Origin: DASZHJ01 sp035280245
Lineage (GTDB): Bacteria > Pseudomonadota > Alphaproteobacteria > ATCC43930 > CGMCC-115725
Direction: 5' to 3'
DNA: 64,000 nt
Assembly (NCBI GenBank): GCA_035280245.1
Contig: DATEGF010000366.1
Span: 1-64,000 of the forward strand
Made by a program: the position numbers and the translations under genes. The notes below the pieces were generated by a model that was not told the DNA's origin, searched no databases, and was given only the letters and a program-made list of their open reading frames with translations. Below, piece by piece: positions 1 through 8,446 of the stretch. The first letter of the stretch is position 1; the number at the start of each line of letters is the position of its first letter.

Positions 1-1
1 C

Positions 2-1159
2 CCGACGGTGGAGAATTATCTGCGCGCCGGGCTCATCCCGATCGGTCGGTCGACGACACCGGAATTCGGCATGACCTTCGATACGACGACCGACTATCTC
101 GGATCCGTCACGGTGACCCGCAATCCCTGGAATCTCGACCACACGCCGGGCGGCTCCTCCGGCGGCTCGGCCGCCGCCGTCGCTGCCGGCATCTTGCCGA
201 TCAGCATGTCGTCGGATGGCGGTGGATCGACCCGCATCCCTGCGTCGTTCTCGGGGCTGGTGGGCCTCAAGGCGTCGCGCGGCCGGGTGCCACGGCCGCT
301 CGCGCAGAGCGAGTACATCACCCGGATCAGCATCGACGGCGTGGTCACGCGCAGCGTCCGCGACACGGCCGCCGCCTACGACTACATCACGCGCATTCCC
401 GAGGGCGGCGCCTTCATTCATATGGGCCCGCCCGCGACCTTCTACTCCGCCGCGGTCACTCGCGATCCGGGCAAACTGCGGATCGGCCTCTCCACCGGTC
501 GCTGGGGACGCCAGACCGAGACCGATCCGGACGTGGCTGATCGCGTGCGCGCGGTCGCCAAGGTGCTGGAGGAGCTCGGCCATCAAGTCGAGACCATCGA
601 CGAGGCAGCGATCTGCAATTGGGAGACGCTGTGGGACGGCTATCTCACCAACTGGATCTCGAGCCGTGCCCAGTTCCGCACGAAAGCGCAGGATCTTGGG
701 ATCGATCCGAAGGACTTGAGCCACTACCTCGGGCCGATGGTCTATCGCCACTATCTCGCCGCCGACCGCTACGACAAGTTCGACATCTGGCGGATGATGG
801 AGTGCAACAACCAGGTCACCCGCGCCTTCGGCCGCTTCATGAGCCGGTTCGATCTGCTGCTCACGCCGACCCTCGCAGTCCGGGTTCCCAAGGCGAACGG
901 ACCTTATTCGCTGCTGCGCGACGAGGAGTTCGCGCCTTGGGTCACGCGGCTCTGCGACGCCTGCCGCTACACGATGCCCGGGAACGAGACCGGTATGCCG
1001 GGCATCTCCGTGCCTGCGGGGCTCGACCACGAGGGGCTCCCGATCGGCGCCCAGCTGCATGCCAAGTGGGGCCGCGAGGATCTGCTGCTGCAGGTTGCGG
1101 CTCAGATCGAGAAGGCGAAGGCCGAGTGGTTCGGGGCGGTTCCGCCGGTGCACGCCTAG
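2..1159 (+). CDS. Amidase signature family hydrolase (5' end outside window)
   Basis: C-terminal part of an amidase-signature enzyme that hydrolyses an amide, substrate unknown. The reading frame is open to the window edge, so the true start lies upstream. The visible part carries the family core: a GGSSGGS segment holding the cis-serine, followed about 25 residues later by SSDGGGSTRIP with the nucleophilic serine in GGSTR. The catalytic lysine of the Ser-Ser-Lys triad normally lies well before the GRSTTPEFG segment seen here at the edge and is therefore not visible. The end is convergent with rpiA, and the two stop codons overlap. The family includes aryl-acylamidases, 6-aminohexanoate hydrolases and GatA-like proteins; nothing nearby suggests GatCAB. 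The family is secure, the substrate is not. Confidence 0.85.
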   Translation, partial: PTVENYLRAGLIPIGRSTTPEFGMTFDTTTDYLGSVTVTRNPWNLDHTPGGSSGGSAAAVAAGILPISMSSDGGGSTRIPASFSGLVGLKASRGRVPRPLAQSEYITRISIDGVVTRSVRDTAAAYDYITRIPEGGAFIHMGPPATFYSAAVTRDPGKLRIGLSTGRWGRQTETDPDVADRVRAVAKVLEELGHQVETIDEAAICNWETLWDGYLTNWISSRAQFRTKAQDLGIDPKDLSHYLGPMVYRHYLAADRYDKFDIWRMMECNNQVTRAFGRFMSRFDLLLTPTLAVRVPKANGPYSLLRDEEFAPWVTRLCDACRYTMPGNETGMPGISVPAGLDHEGLPIGAQLHAKWGREDLLLQVAAQIEKAKAEWFGAVPPVHA

Positions 1160-1875
1160 CTCGGCGGTCGCCCGCGCGAGGCGCGCGCGGGCTCGAGGCG
1201 GCGGACGCCGTTGCCGTCGGCGACGAAGACGAGATCGGCGCGACCCACGAACAGGCCGCTCTCCACGACGCCGACCACGCGCTTGATCCGCTCTTCGAGC
1301 ACCGCCGGATCCGCGATCGGACCGAAGCTGCAGTCGAGAATTCGATTGCCACCGTCGGTGAGGAACGGATCTCCAGTCGGTGATGTCCGCAATTGCACAC
1401 GGGCGCCCAGCGCCTCGAGTGCCACCTGGGTCGCCTCGAGCCCAAAAGCCACGGCCTCCACCGGCACCGGAACACGCGCTCCCAGGCGATCGACGAGCTT
1501 CGCGCCGTCGACGACGATCGCAAGGCGTCGGCTGGCGGCGGCCACGATCTTCTCGCGGAGCAGCGCGCCACCGAGCCCCTTGATGAGGTTGAGGCTCCCG
1601 CGCTCGACCTCGTCGGCGCCGTCGATGGTGAGATCGATCCGGCGATGCTCGGCGAAGGAGGTGAGGGGAATGCCGAGTGCGGCGGCCTGGGCCGCGGTTC
1701 GCTCGGACGTCGCAATGGCCAGGAAGCGCAGGCCCTCGCGGCGACGCCGCCCGAGCGCCTCGACGGCGAAGCTCGCGGTCGAGCCGGTGCCGAGCCCGAT
1801 GATCATGCCGTCCTCGACGAGCGAGACCGCCGCCTCCGCGGCAGCGCGCTTGAGCGCGTCCCGATCCGCCGGCAT
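1156..1875 (-). CDS. rpiA: Ribose-5-phosphate isomerase A
   Basis: Interconverts ribose-5-phosphate and ribulose-5-phosphate in the non-oxidative pentose phosphate pathway (cytosol). Family landmarks are GLGTGSTASF near the N-terminus, DGADEV in the middle and KGLGGALLREK, which bears the conserved active-site region. I chose the ATG at 1875 (239 residues, close to the usual 220-235). The longer open frame to 1914 would only read into the end of pgl with a peptide unlike RpiA. The pgl stop is 2 bases upstream, so translation is probably coupled. It is the last gene of the minus-strand operon pgi-gnd-zwf-HAD-pgl-rpiA, which supplies the oxidative-branch product directly to this isomerase. Confidence 0.94.
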   Translation of the reverse strand: MPADRDALKRAAAEAAVSLVEDGMIIGLGTGSTASFAVEALGRRRREGLRFLAIATSERTAAQAAALGIPLTSFAEHRRIDLTIDGADEVERGSLNLIKGLGGALLREKIVAAASRRLAIVVDGAKLVDRLGARVPVPVEAVAFGLEATQVALEALGARVQLRTSPTGDPFLTDGGNRILDCSFGPIADPAVLEERIKRVVGVVESGLFVGRADLVFVADGNGVRRLEPARASRGRPPS

Positions 1876-1877
1876 CG

Positions 1878-2612
1878 CTAGCTGCCGCTGGCCGCGGCCC
1901 GATCGGCGAACCAAAGGAGCTCGCCCACGGGCCGCACCCGCGCGGCGGGGACCTGGCTTCCCCCAGTTCGAACTGCCGCCAGGATCGATGCTTTCGACTT
2001 GCCCTCGGCCAGAAAGGCGACGTGCTGGCCGCTCTCGATCGCGGGCAACGTCAGGGTGATGCGCACCTCGGGCCGCCCACGCGCCACCGGCACCACCCAG
2101 CGCCGGCGCTCGTCGAGCGCGGGATCACCGGGCAAGAGCGACGCCGTGTGCCCGTCCGCGCCGATCCCGAGCAGGATGATGTCGAAGAGCGGCTTTGCCA
2201 GATCGAGAGTGCTCGCGCCGTACGCGTCTTGCAGCGTCCGCTCGTAGCGACGTGCGGCGTCCTCGGGATCTCCGTCGGTTGGGATCGGGTGCACATTCTC
2301 GGGCGACACCGGAACCTTGGCGAGCATGGCCTCACGGGCCATGCGGTAATTGCTCTCGGGGTGGTCCGGGGGAACGAAGCGCTCGTCTCCCCAGTACCAG
2401 GAAACCTTTGTCCAGGGGAACCGAGACCTGAACGGCTCGCCGGCCAAGAGGCCATAGAGCACTTTCGGTGTCGATCCGCCCGAGAGCGATATGCGACACG
2501 GCCCCTTCGCCGCGAGCGCCGTCGTCGTCATCCATTCGGCGACGCGCCGAGCCAGCGCCGGTGCGTCCTCGAGAATCTCGATGCGGCCGGTTGGCGAGGT
2601 CAAGCGCCGCAC
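1878..2612 (-). CDS. pgl: 6-phosphogluconolactonase
   Basis: Hydrolyses 6-phosphogluconolactone to 6-phosphogluconate, the step between Zwf and Gnd. The 244-residue protein has the DevB/Pgl-type NagB-like fold landmarks: SLSGGSTPKVLY for phosphate binding, GDERFVPPDHPESNY in the middle, and LGIGADGHTASLLPG with the catalytic-region histidine. Its start overlaps the end of the preceding HAD phosphatase gene by 13 bases, and its stop is 2 bases from the rpiA start, typical of a translationally coupled operon. The family assignment is firm and is reinforced by zwf and gnd in the same transcript. Confidence 0.95.
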   Translation of the reverse strand: MRRLTSPTGRIEILEDAPALARRVAEWMTTTALAAKGPCRISLSGGSTPKVLYGLLAGEPFRSRFPWTKVSWYWGDERFVPPDHPESNYRMAREAMLAKVPVSPENVHPIPTDGDPEDAARRYERTLQDAYGASTLDLAKPLFDIILLGIGADGHTASLLPGDPALDERRRWVVPVARGRPEVRITLTLPAIESGQHVAFLAEGKSKASILAAVRTGGSQVPAARVRPVGELLWFADRAAASGS

Positions 2613-3418
2613 CCCAACACGAAGCGCTCCATCGCCTTGGCAAAGCCCTGGTCGACGAAGGAATCTGTGGTGGCATGGGCCTGCGCTTTGACCTCATCGG
2701 AGGCGTTGCCCATGGCGATGGAGAGGCCCGAGCGCCTGAACATCGAGACGTCGTTCGGTGAGTCCCCGATGGTCGCGATCTCCTCGGGCGGCACGCCCAG
2801 ATGGCTCGCGAGATAGTCGACCACCGCACCCTTGTTCGCGTCCTTGTGGGTGATGTCGAGGTAGTAGGGTTGCGAGCGGCTCGCCGCCGCGCGCGCGCCG
2901 AACGCGGCCTGCGCGTCCGTCTCGCAGCGCTGGACGAGGTCGTGGTCGTCGCTGACGCCGACGATCTTCGCGACCTCATCGAGCCGGTCGTCGAAATTCG
3001 TCACGACTGTCGGCTCGAATTTGACGGTCCATGCCTCGCGCGCGACGTGCGGCGCGGCGGGCTTGGTGATCAGCCAGTCGTTCCCGCAATAGATCCAGGC
3101 GTCGAGGCCATGCGCGCGGACGAGATCGAGCGCTTGACGGGCGACATCCGGCGGCAGCGTCTTCTGGACGAGGATCGTTAGATCCGGGCGCACGAATAAT
3201 CCGCCATTGAAACCGGCGATCGGCGTGCCGAGCGCCAGGGGCTCGACCAGCATCGCCATGCCGCGTGCCGGCCGCCCGCTGGTGATGGCGAAGCGGATAC
3301 CGGCATCGCGCAGCCCACGCACTGCGGCTTGGGCGCGCTCGGTCAGGACCTTGTTCTCGGTGAGGAGCGTGCCATCCACATCGGCGATCACCATGGAGAT
3401 CTTTCGCGTCGGCGCCAT
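2600..3418 (-). CDS. Cof-type HAD-IIB family phosphatase
   Basis: Predicted sugar-phosphate phosphatase of the haloacid dehalogenase superfamily, Cof subfamily (272 residues). The nucleophile motif DVDGTLL lies about 12 residues from the start, followed by motif II in ITSGRP, a cap domain, and the metal-binding GDSPNDVSMF near the C-terminus. I start it at the ATG at 3418, which places DVDGTLL at the usual distance. The upstream 126 codons of open frame lie in the end of zwf and have low-complexity shadow composition. It sits between zwf and pgl in the pentose-phosphate operon, so a phosphorylated hexose or pentose is the likely substrate. The exact substrate cannot be read from sequence. Confidence 0.85.
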   Translation of the reverse strand: MAPTRKISMVIADVDGTLLTENKVLTERAQAAVRGLRDAGIRFAITSGRPARGMAMLVEPLALGTPIAGFNGGLFVRPDLTILVQKTLPPDVARQALDLVRAHGLDAWIYCGNDWLITKPAAPHVAREAWTVKFEPTVVTNFDDRLDEVAKIVGVSDDHDLVQRCETDAQAAFGARAAASRSQPYYLDITHKDANKGAVVDYLASHLGVPPEEIATIGDSPNDVSMFRRSGLSIAMGNASDEVKAQAHATTDSFVDQGFAKAMERFVLGCGA

Positions 3419-3435
3419 TACTGCTCCGTCTCTGC

Positions 3436-5007
3436 TCAGTCGAGCGGCCGCCACGCGCGGCCGTCGCGCGCCAGCAGCTCGTCGGCCGCCGCCGGGCCGT
3501 TGGAGCCCGCTACATAATTCGGAAAATCCTCGGCAGGATGGCTTGCCCAGGCGTCCAGGATCGGCTGCACGGCCTCCCAGCCCGCCTCCACGTTGTCGGC
3601 GCGCTGGAACAAGGTCGCGTCGCCGATCATGCAATCGTAAATCAGCGTCTCGTAGCCGGTATTGGGCGCCATCTTGAAATAAGTCTTGTAGGCAAAGTCC
3701 ATGCTGACGTTGCTCAGCCGGACGGTCGGGCCCGGGCGCTTCGCCGCGAACTCGAGGGCGATACCCTCGTCCGGCTGGATGCGCAAAATCAGCCAATTCG
3801 GGTTCATCCGCTGCACATGCGTGCCGCGGAACAGCGTGTAGGGCGCCTGGTGGAAGCGAATGGCGATCTCGGTTCGCCGCCGTTTCAGATATTTTCCCGT
3901 CCGCAAATAGAAGGGAACGCCGGCCCAGCGCCAGTTGTCGATCTTCAGCTTGGCGGCGAAGAAGGTCTCGGTCAGCGAGTCGCCCGCGACGTCAGGTTCG
4001 CGGCGATACGCCTGGACGGGTTTGCCTAGCACGGTGCCGGCGTCATATTGGCCGCGCACGACCTGCTTCAATATGCCGGCGGGCTTGAGCGGCCGGATCG
4101 CGTGAATCACTTCCGCCTTCTTCGCACGGACGGCATCGGCGTCGAAGGAAGTCGGCGGCTCCATGGCGGTCATCGCCAGGAGCTGGAACATGTGATTGGG
4201 CACCATGTCACGCAGCGCGCCGGTCTTCTCGTAGAAATCGCCGCGCCGCTCGACGCCGACGGTCTCCGCGGCGGTGATCTGGACGTGATCGATGTGCTCG
4301 CGGTTCCAGATCGGCTCGAACAAGCCGTTGGCGAAGCGCAGCGCCATGACGTTCTGGACCGTCTCCTTGCCGAGGAAATGGTCGATCCGATAGATCTGGC
4401 GCTCGCGCAGCGTCTTCAGGATGTCGGTGTCGAGCGCTCTGGCCGATGCCAGATCGTGACCGAACGGTTTCTCGATCACAACCCGGCGCCACCGGCGCCC
4501 GTTTTCCTCGAGCATGCCCGCGGCCCCGAGTGCCGCAACCGTCGGCCCGAAGAAGCGGTCGGCGACCGCGAGATAGAAGAGGCGATTGCCGGCGGTATCC
4601 GATGTTTTATCGAGCTCGGCCAGATGCGCGCCCAGCCGCTGGTATAGATCCCGATCGCCGAGGTCACCCGGGACATAGCTCATGCGGTCGGTGAGCCAGC
4701 GCCAGGCGGTTTCGTCGATCCGGTCAGCCTCGAACTCGCCGCCCCCGTGAGCGACAAATTCATTGATCGTCTCGGTCAAATGCTTGCGCCAGTCCTCCAC
4801 GGTCCCGTCGGTGCGGGCGACGCCAACCAATTGAAATTTGTTCGGGAGGCGTTTGGCGACCGCCAGATTGTAGAGCGCCGGCACGAGAAGCCGTTTTGTC
4901 AGATCGCCCGTCGCGCCGAAGATCACCATGGCGCAGGGCGGCGCCACCGGGGCGCTCTCATCGTCGCGAGTGCTTCGAGCCGTCGAATGATCGTTTTTGT
5001 CGGGCAT
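3436..5007 (-). CDS. zwf: Glucose-6-phosphate 1-dehydrogenase
   Basis: Oxidises glucose-6-phosphate to 6-phosphogluconolactone with reduction of NAD(P)+, the entry to the oxidative pentose phosphate and Entner-Doudoroff pathways. The 523-residue protein has the coenzyme-binding loop GATGDLTKR near residue 30 and the active-site signature RIDHFLGKE near residue 208. The open frame continues 103 codons upstream of the chosen ATG (5007), but that stretch overlaps gnd and has no family similarity, so I reject it. Gene order gnd-zwf-HAD-pgl puts the consecutive enzymes Zwf, Pgl and Gnd on one transcript. The start could be a few residues off because no strong ribosome-binding site is visible. Confidence 0.95.
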   Translation of the reverse strand: MPDKNDHSTARSTRDDESAPVAPPCAMVIFGATGDLTKRLLVPALYNLAVAKRLPNKFQLVGVARTDGTVEDWRKHLTETINEFVAHGGGEFEADRIDETAWRWLTDRMSYVPGDLGDRDLYQRLGAHLAELDKTSDTAGNRLFYLAVADRFFGPTVAALGAAGMLEENGRRWRRVVIEKPFGHDLASARALDTDILKTLRERQIYRIDHFLGKETVQNVMALRFANGLFEPIWNREHIDHVQITAAETVGVERRGDFYEKTGALRDMVPNHMFQLLAMTAMEPPTSFDADAVRAKKAEVIHAIRPLKPAGILKQVVRGQYDAGTVLGKPVQAYRREPDVAGDSLTETFFAAKLKIDNWRWAGVPFYLRTGKYLKRRRTEIAIRFHQAPYTLFRGTHVQRMNPNWLILRIQPDEGIALEFAAKRPGPTVRLSNVSMDFAYKTYFKMAPNTGYETLIYDCMIGDATLFQRADNVEAGWEAVQPILDAWASHPAEDFPNYVAGSNGPAAADELLARDGRAWRPLD

Positions 5008-5060
5008 GACCGCTTGCACCGTCTTCGAGTTGGTCAGGAGGACTCGCGCTCGCCCCTCGG

Positions 5061-6080
5061 TTAGGCCTTCTCCGGCTTCTCGACATGACCCCCGAACTCG
5101 TAGCGCATCGCCGAGAGCAAGCGGTCCGCGAAATCCGCGTTGCCGCGCGAGCTGAAGCGCTCGTAGAGCGCCGCGGACAGAATATGAGCCGGCACGCCTT
5201 CGTCGATCGCGGCCTTGACGGTCCAGCGCCCCTCGCCGGAATCGGAGACGCGGCCGGCGAAACCCGAGAGGTCCGCATCCTTCATCAGCGCTGTTGCGGA
5301 TAGATCGAGGAGCCATGAGGCGATGACGCTGCCGCGGCGCCAGAGCTCGGTGATGTCCTGCAGATTGAAATCGTAGCGGTAGTGCTCCGGATCCCGTAGC
5401 GGCGTGGTCTCGGCGTCGTCCACGTGGTCACTCTTGCCGATATTTGCGGCCTTGAGGACGGCAATCCCCTCGGCATAGGCCGCCATTACGCCGTACTCGA
5501 TGCCGTTGTGGATCATCTTGACGAAGTGGCCGGCGCCGTTAGCGCCGCAATGCAGGTAACCCTGCTCCGCGGTACCGCGAGTGCCCTCACGTCCTGGTGT
5601 GCGCGGTATATCGCCTCGGCCTGGCGCAAGCGTGGCAAAGATCGGGTCGAGCCTGCGCACGACCTCGGTCTCGCCGCCGATCATCATGCAGTAGCCGCGA
5701 TCCAGCCCCCAGACGCCGCCGCTCGTACCGACATCCACATAGTGGATGTTTTTCGCGGCCAGCTCCTTGGCCCGGCGGATGTCGTCGATGTAATAGGAAT
5801 TGCCGCCGTCGATCACGGTGTCACCGGCGTCGAGATGCGGCAGCAGCTCGGCGATGGTCTTGTCGACCACGCCGGCTGGGACCATCAGCCAGACTGTCCG
5901 TGGCTTCGTGAGGGTATCCGCGAGGTTTCCAAGCGACGAGCTGCCGCGTGCCTTCTCCTTGACCAAGTCCTGAACGGCCTTGGCCGACATGTCGAAGACG
6001 ACGCATTCGTGGCCGGCCTTGAGCAGGCGGCGCACCATATTTGATCCCATTCGGCCGAGCCCGATCACGCCGAGCTGCAT
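5061..6080 (-). CDS. gnd: 6-phosphogluconate dehydrogenase, decarboxylating, short form
   Basis: Converts 6-phosphogluconate to ribulose-5-phosphate and CO2. At 339 residues it belongs to the short GntZ/YqeC-type group rather than the about 470-residue classical Gnd. The N-terminus has the Rossmann motif GLGRMGSN, and GAGHFVKMIHNGIEYG carries the catalytic Lys and His-Asn region. The end of the second beta strand reads VVFDMSAKA. An aspartate there is typical of NAD+ use, whereas classical NADP+-dependent Gnd has Asn-Arg-Ser/Thr, so I infer NAD+ preference. It lies between pgi and zwf, 54 bases before the zwf start. Confidence 0.93.
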   Translation of the reverse strand: MQLGVIGLGRMGSNMVRRLLKAGHECVVFDMSAKAVQDLVKEKARGSSSLGNLADTLTKPRTVWLMVPAGVVDKTIAELLPHLDAGDTVIDGGNSYYIDDIRRAKELAAKNIHYVDVGTSGGVWGLDRGYCMMIGGETEVVRRLDPIFATLAPGRGDIPRTPGREGTRGTAEQGYLHCGANGAGHFVKMIHNGIEYGVMAAYAEGIAVLKAANIGKSDHVDDAETTPLRDPEHYRYDFNLQDITELWRRGSVIASWLLDLSATALMKDADLSGFAGRVSDSGEGRWTVKAAIDEGVPAHILSAALYERFSSRGNADFADRLLSAMRYEFGGHVEKPEKA

Positions 6081-6126
6081 GCGCCAGTCTCCCTCTGATG
6101 AAAGGTTGCAGCCTGGCTGCGATTAG

Positions 6127-7779
6127 TCATTTGGCACGCTTGAGCGCGCGGTAGCGGCGGATCAGCGCATTGGTGGAGGTGTCGTGATCAAGCTTAGGCT
6201 CCGCCGCGCTCTCGAGCTGCGGGATGATGCGTTGTGCCAGCACCTTGCCCAGCTCGACGCCCCACTGGTCGAAGGAGTCGATCCGCCAGATCGAGCCTTG
6301 GACAAAGACGCTGTGTTCGTAGAGGGCCACGAGCTTGCCAAGCGCAGACGGCGTCAGGTGCTCGAGCAGAATCGTGTTCGAGGGGCGGTTACCCTCGAAG
6401 ACCCGGTGCGGCACGAGCCAGTCGGGCGTCCCCTCCGCCTTCACCTCCTCGGCGGTCTTTCCGAACGCGAGCGCCTCGGTCTGGGCGAAAACGTTGGCGA
6501 GCAACACGTCGTGGTGCGCACCGAGCGGATTGAGCGTCTGCGCGAAAGCAATGAAGTCGCAGGGGATGAGCCGGGTGCCCTGATGGATCAGCTGATAGAA
6601 GGAGTGTTGGCCGTTGGTGCCGGGCTCGCCCCAGTAGATGGGACTCGTGTCGTAATCGACCCGCGCGCCCTCAAGGGTCACGTGCTTGCCGTTGCTCTCC
6701 ATGGTGAGCTGCTGGAGATAAGCGGGGAAGCGCTTCAGGTACTGCTCGTAGGGCAGGACAGCGACCGTCTGGGCACCGAAGAAGTCGTTGTACCAGATGG
6801 CGAGCAGGCCCATCAGCGCCGGCAGGTTCCGCTCGAAGGGCGCGGTGCGGAAGTGCTCGTCGATCTCGTGGAAGCCCGCGAGCATGGCACGGAACTGCTC
6901 CGGTCCGATCGCGATCATCGTGGAGAGGCCGATCGCTGAATCCATCGAGTAGCGCCCACCGACCCAGTCCCAGAAGCCGAACATGTTCGCGGTATCGATG
7001 CCGAACTTCGCAACCTCCTGGGCGTTGGTGGAGACGGCGACGAAATGCCGGCCGATGGCGGACGCGCCACTCTTCAAGCCCGCGAGTAGCCACTCGCGCG
7101 CCGTGCGCGCGTTGGTCATCGTCTCGAGCGTCGTGAAGGTCTTGGAGGAGACGATGAACAGGGTCTCGGCGGGATCGAGGTCGCGCACTGCCTCGGCGAA
7201 GTCCGTACCGTCGACATTCGATACGAAGCGAAACGTCATATCCCTCGCGCTGTAGTGTCTCATCGCCTCGTAGGCCATCACGGGACCCAGGTCAGATCCG
7301 CCGATGCCGATGTTGACGACATTGCGGATGCGCTTGCCCGTGCTGCCCTGCCAAGCACCGCCGCGCACCCGATTGGCGAAGTCCGCCATCTTGTCGAGGG
7401 TGGCATGGACCGCGGGCACGACGTTCTTGCCGTCGTGCATGATGGAGGCGCCGCGCGGCGCGCGCAGGGCGACATGGAGCACGGCTCGCTGCTCCGAGAC
7501 GTTGATCTTGTCGCCCCGGAACATCGCGTCGATCCGCTCCCGCAAACCTGACTCGCGGGCCAGACGCAGCAGCAGCTTCAGCGTGTCATCGGTGATGAGA
7601 TTCTTTGAATAATCGAGGTAGACGCCCGCAGCCTCGCATGCGAAGCGATCACCACGCTCAGAATCTTCCGCGAACAGTCGACGCAGATTGAGCTGCGCCT
7701 GCTGGCGATGAGCTTTGAGGTCTTGCCAGACGGGCAGCTCGTGCAGAGGGGGCAGGCTGGTAGACACCTTCTCGGTCAT
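6127..7779 (-). CDS. pgi: Glucose-6-phosphate isomerase
   Basis: Interconverts glucose-6-phosphate and fructose-6-phosphate. Full-length at 550 residues. Motifs seen are NIGIGGSDLGPVMAYEAMRHY (phosphate-binding SIS fold), TMESNGKHV, and the active-site block PIYWGEPGTNGQHSFYQLIHQG with conserved Gly-Gln-His and Gln-x-x-His-Gln. It is the first gene of the minus-strand operon and its start faces the alpha-glucan/trehalose operon across about 285 bases. The two blocks meet metabolically at glucose phosphate, and the shared upstream region is a good place for common regulation, although no operator is recognisable by eye. Confidence 0.97.
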   Translation of the reverse strand: MTEKVSTSLPPLHELPVWQDLKAHRQQAQLNLRRLFAEDSERGDRFACEAAGVYLDYSKNLITDDTLKLLLRLARESGLRERIDAMFRGDKINVSEQRAVLHVALRAPRGASIMHDGKNVVPAVHATLDKMADFANRVRGGAWQGSTGKRIRNVVNIGIGGSDLGPVMAYEAMRHYSARDMTFRFVSNVDGTDFAEAVRDLDPAETLFIVSSKTFTTLETMTNARTAREWLLAGLKSGASAIGRHFVAVSTNAQEVAKFGIDTANMFGFWDWVGGRYSMDSAIGLSTMIAIGPEQFRAMLAGFHEIDEHFRTAPFERNLPALMGLLAIWYNDFFGAQTVAVLPYEQYLKRFPAYLQQLTMESNGKHVTLEGARVDYDTSPIYWGEPGTNGQHSFYQLIHQGTRLIPCDFIAFAQTLNPLGAHHDVLLANVFAQTEALAFGKTAEEVKAEGTPDWLVPHRVFEGNRPSNTILLEHLTPSALGKLVALYEHSVFVQGSIWRIDSFDQWGVELGKVLAQRIIPQLESAAEPKLDHDTSTNALIRRYRALKRAK

Positions 7780-8064
7780 TCACGGCCCTCCTCGCACGGC
7801 TCTGGTGTGCGATCCCATGATATAGGCGGCGACCAGGGAACGTCTCGCGAGTTGAGCACGCGAGTCAAACGTTGCCCCCGGCGGCACAGTGGGGGGCTGC
7901 GCCAGCCGGGGGCCTTGAAGGACCGCTTGGGGAGGGCGGTCCGCCCGCGCAGGGAGGGGTTGCGCGGTTCTCTCTGGTCATCAACGCAACGATCACCGGG
8001 TTCATTGGTTCCAACCAAGCCGCTATGCGCTGAGACGCTTTCAGCCTGGTTTGGAGGTGCATCG
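7780..8064. promoter_or_regulatory. Divergent intergenic region between pgi and the alpha-glucan/trehalose cluster
   Basis: About 285 bases between the divergent starts of pgi (minus) and the small conserved gene at 8065 (plus). It must hold the promoter of the pentose-phosphate operon and probably that of the small gene and the glucan operon. By eye I find no convincing -35/-10 pair, riboswitch or strong hairpin. The overlapping short reading frames here look like noise. Confidence 0.4.
8053..8057 (+). promoter_or_regulatory. Ribosome-binding site GGAGG of the small gene at 8065
   Basis: GGAGG seven bases before the ATG. It is among the strongest Shine-Dalgarno matches in the window and is the main evidence that the short gene downstream starts at 8065 rather than at an upstream codon. 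Confidence 0.7.
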
Positions 8065-8349
8065 ATGCCGACGCGAGCCCGCAAGGTCGATCTTCCGGCA
8101 ATTCTTCGAGATCCCGCCGGGGTCTTCAAATTACCGCAAGATGTCCTCGATCATCCGAGCCTGACGCGCGCGGACCGACTGGCGATCCTCGAGCAATGGG
8201 AGCGCGATGCCCGTGGTCTTTCCGTGGCCGAGGAAGAGGGCATGGCCGGCGGCGAGGAGAGCCTTCTCGCTCGCGTCCGAGCCGCTATCGCGCAGCTCGA
8301 GCAGGGGCGCCGGCGGTCACCCAAGGGTCCCGGGACCAAGCACGGATAG
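8065..8349 (+). CDS. Small conserved hypothetical protein (94 aa)
   Basis: A 94-residue acidic/helical protein of unknown function. The ATG at 8065 is preceded by a strong ribosome-binding site (GGAGG at 8053-8057), which makes this a real gene and fixes the start; the longer frame to 7708 is antisense to pgi. A recognisable segment is KLPQDVLDHPSLTRADRLAILEQ followed by WERDARGLSVAEEEGM, which resembles a family of short uncharacterised alphaproteobacterial proteins predicted to be mostly helical. A flexible Arg/Lys/Gly-rich tail ends the protein. It is the first plus-strand gene before the trehalose/glucan operon, with about 100 bases to the next gene, so it may be co-transcribed. No enzymatic motif is visible. 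Confidence 0.7.
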   Translation: MPTRARKVDLPAILRDPAGVFKLPQDVLDHPSLTRADRLAILEQWERDARGLSVAEEEGMAGGEESLLARVRAAIAQLEQGRRRSPKGPGTKHG

Positions 8350-8446
8350 CGCCGCGATCGCAGGTGTTTGCCGAACCGCCGGACGGACCCTAGATTCAGA
8401 CGGGATGTACGGATCGAAACGACGTGCGCGCAACCGGTAGCCGGCC

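Noticed and set aside
3419..3796. N-terminal extension of the HAD phosphatase by 126 residues
   Set aside because: It lies within the zwf coding region; the HAD nucleophile motif is expected near the N-terminus, as it is with the ATG at 3418.
5008..5316. N-terminal extension of Zwf by 103 residues
   Set aside because: It overlaps gnd on the same strand in another frame, has no G6PDH similarity, and the chosen ATG gives the usual length.
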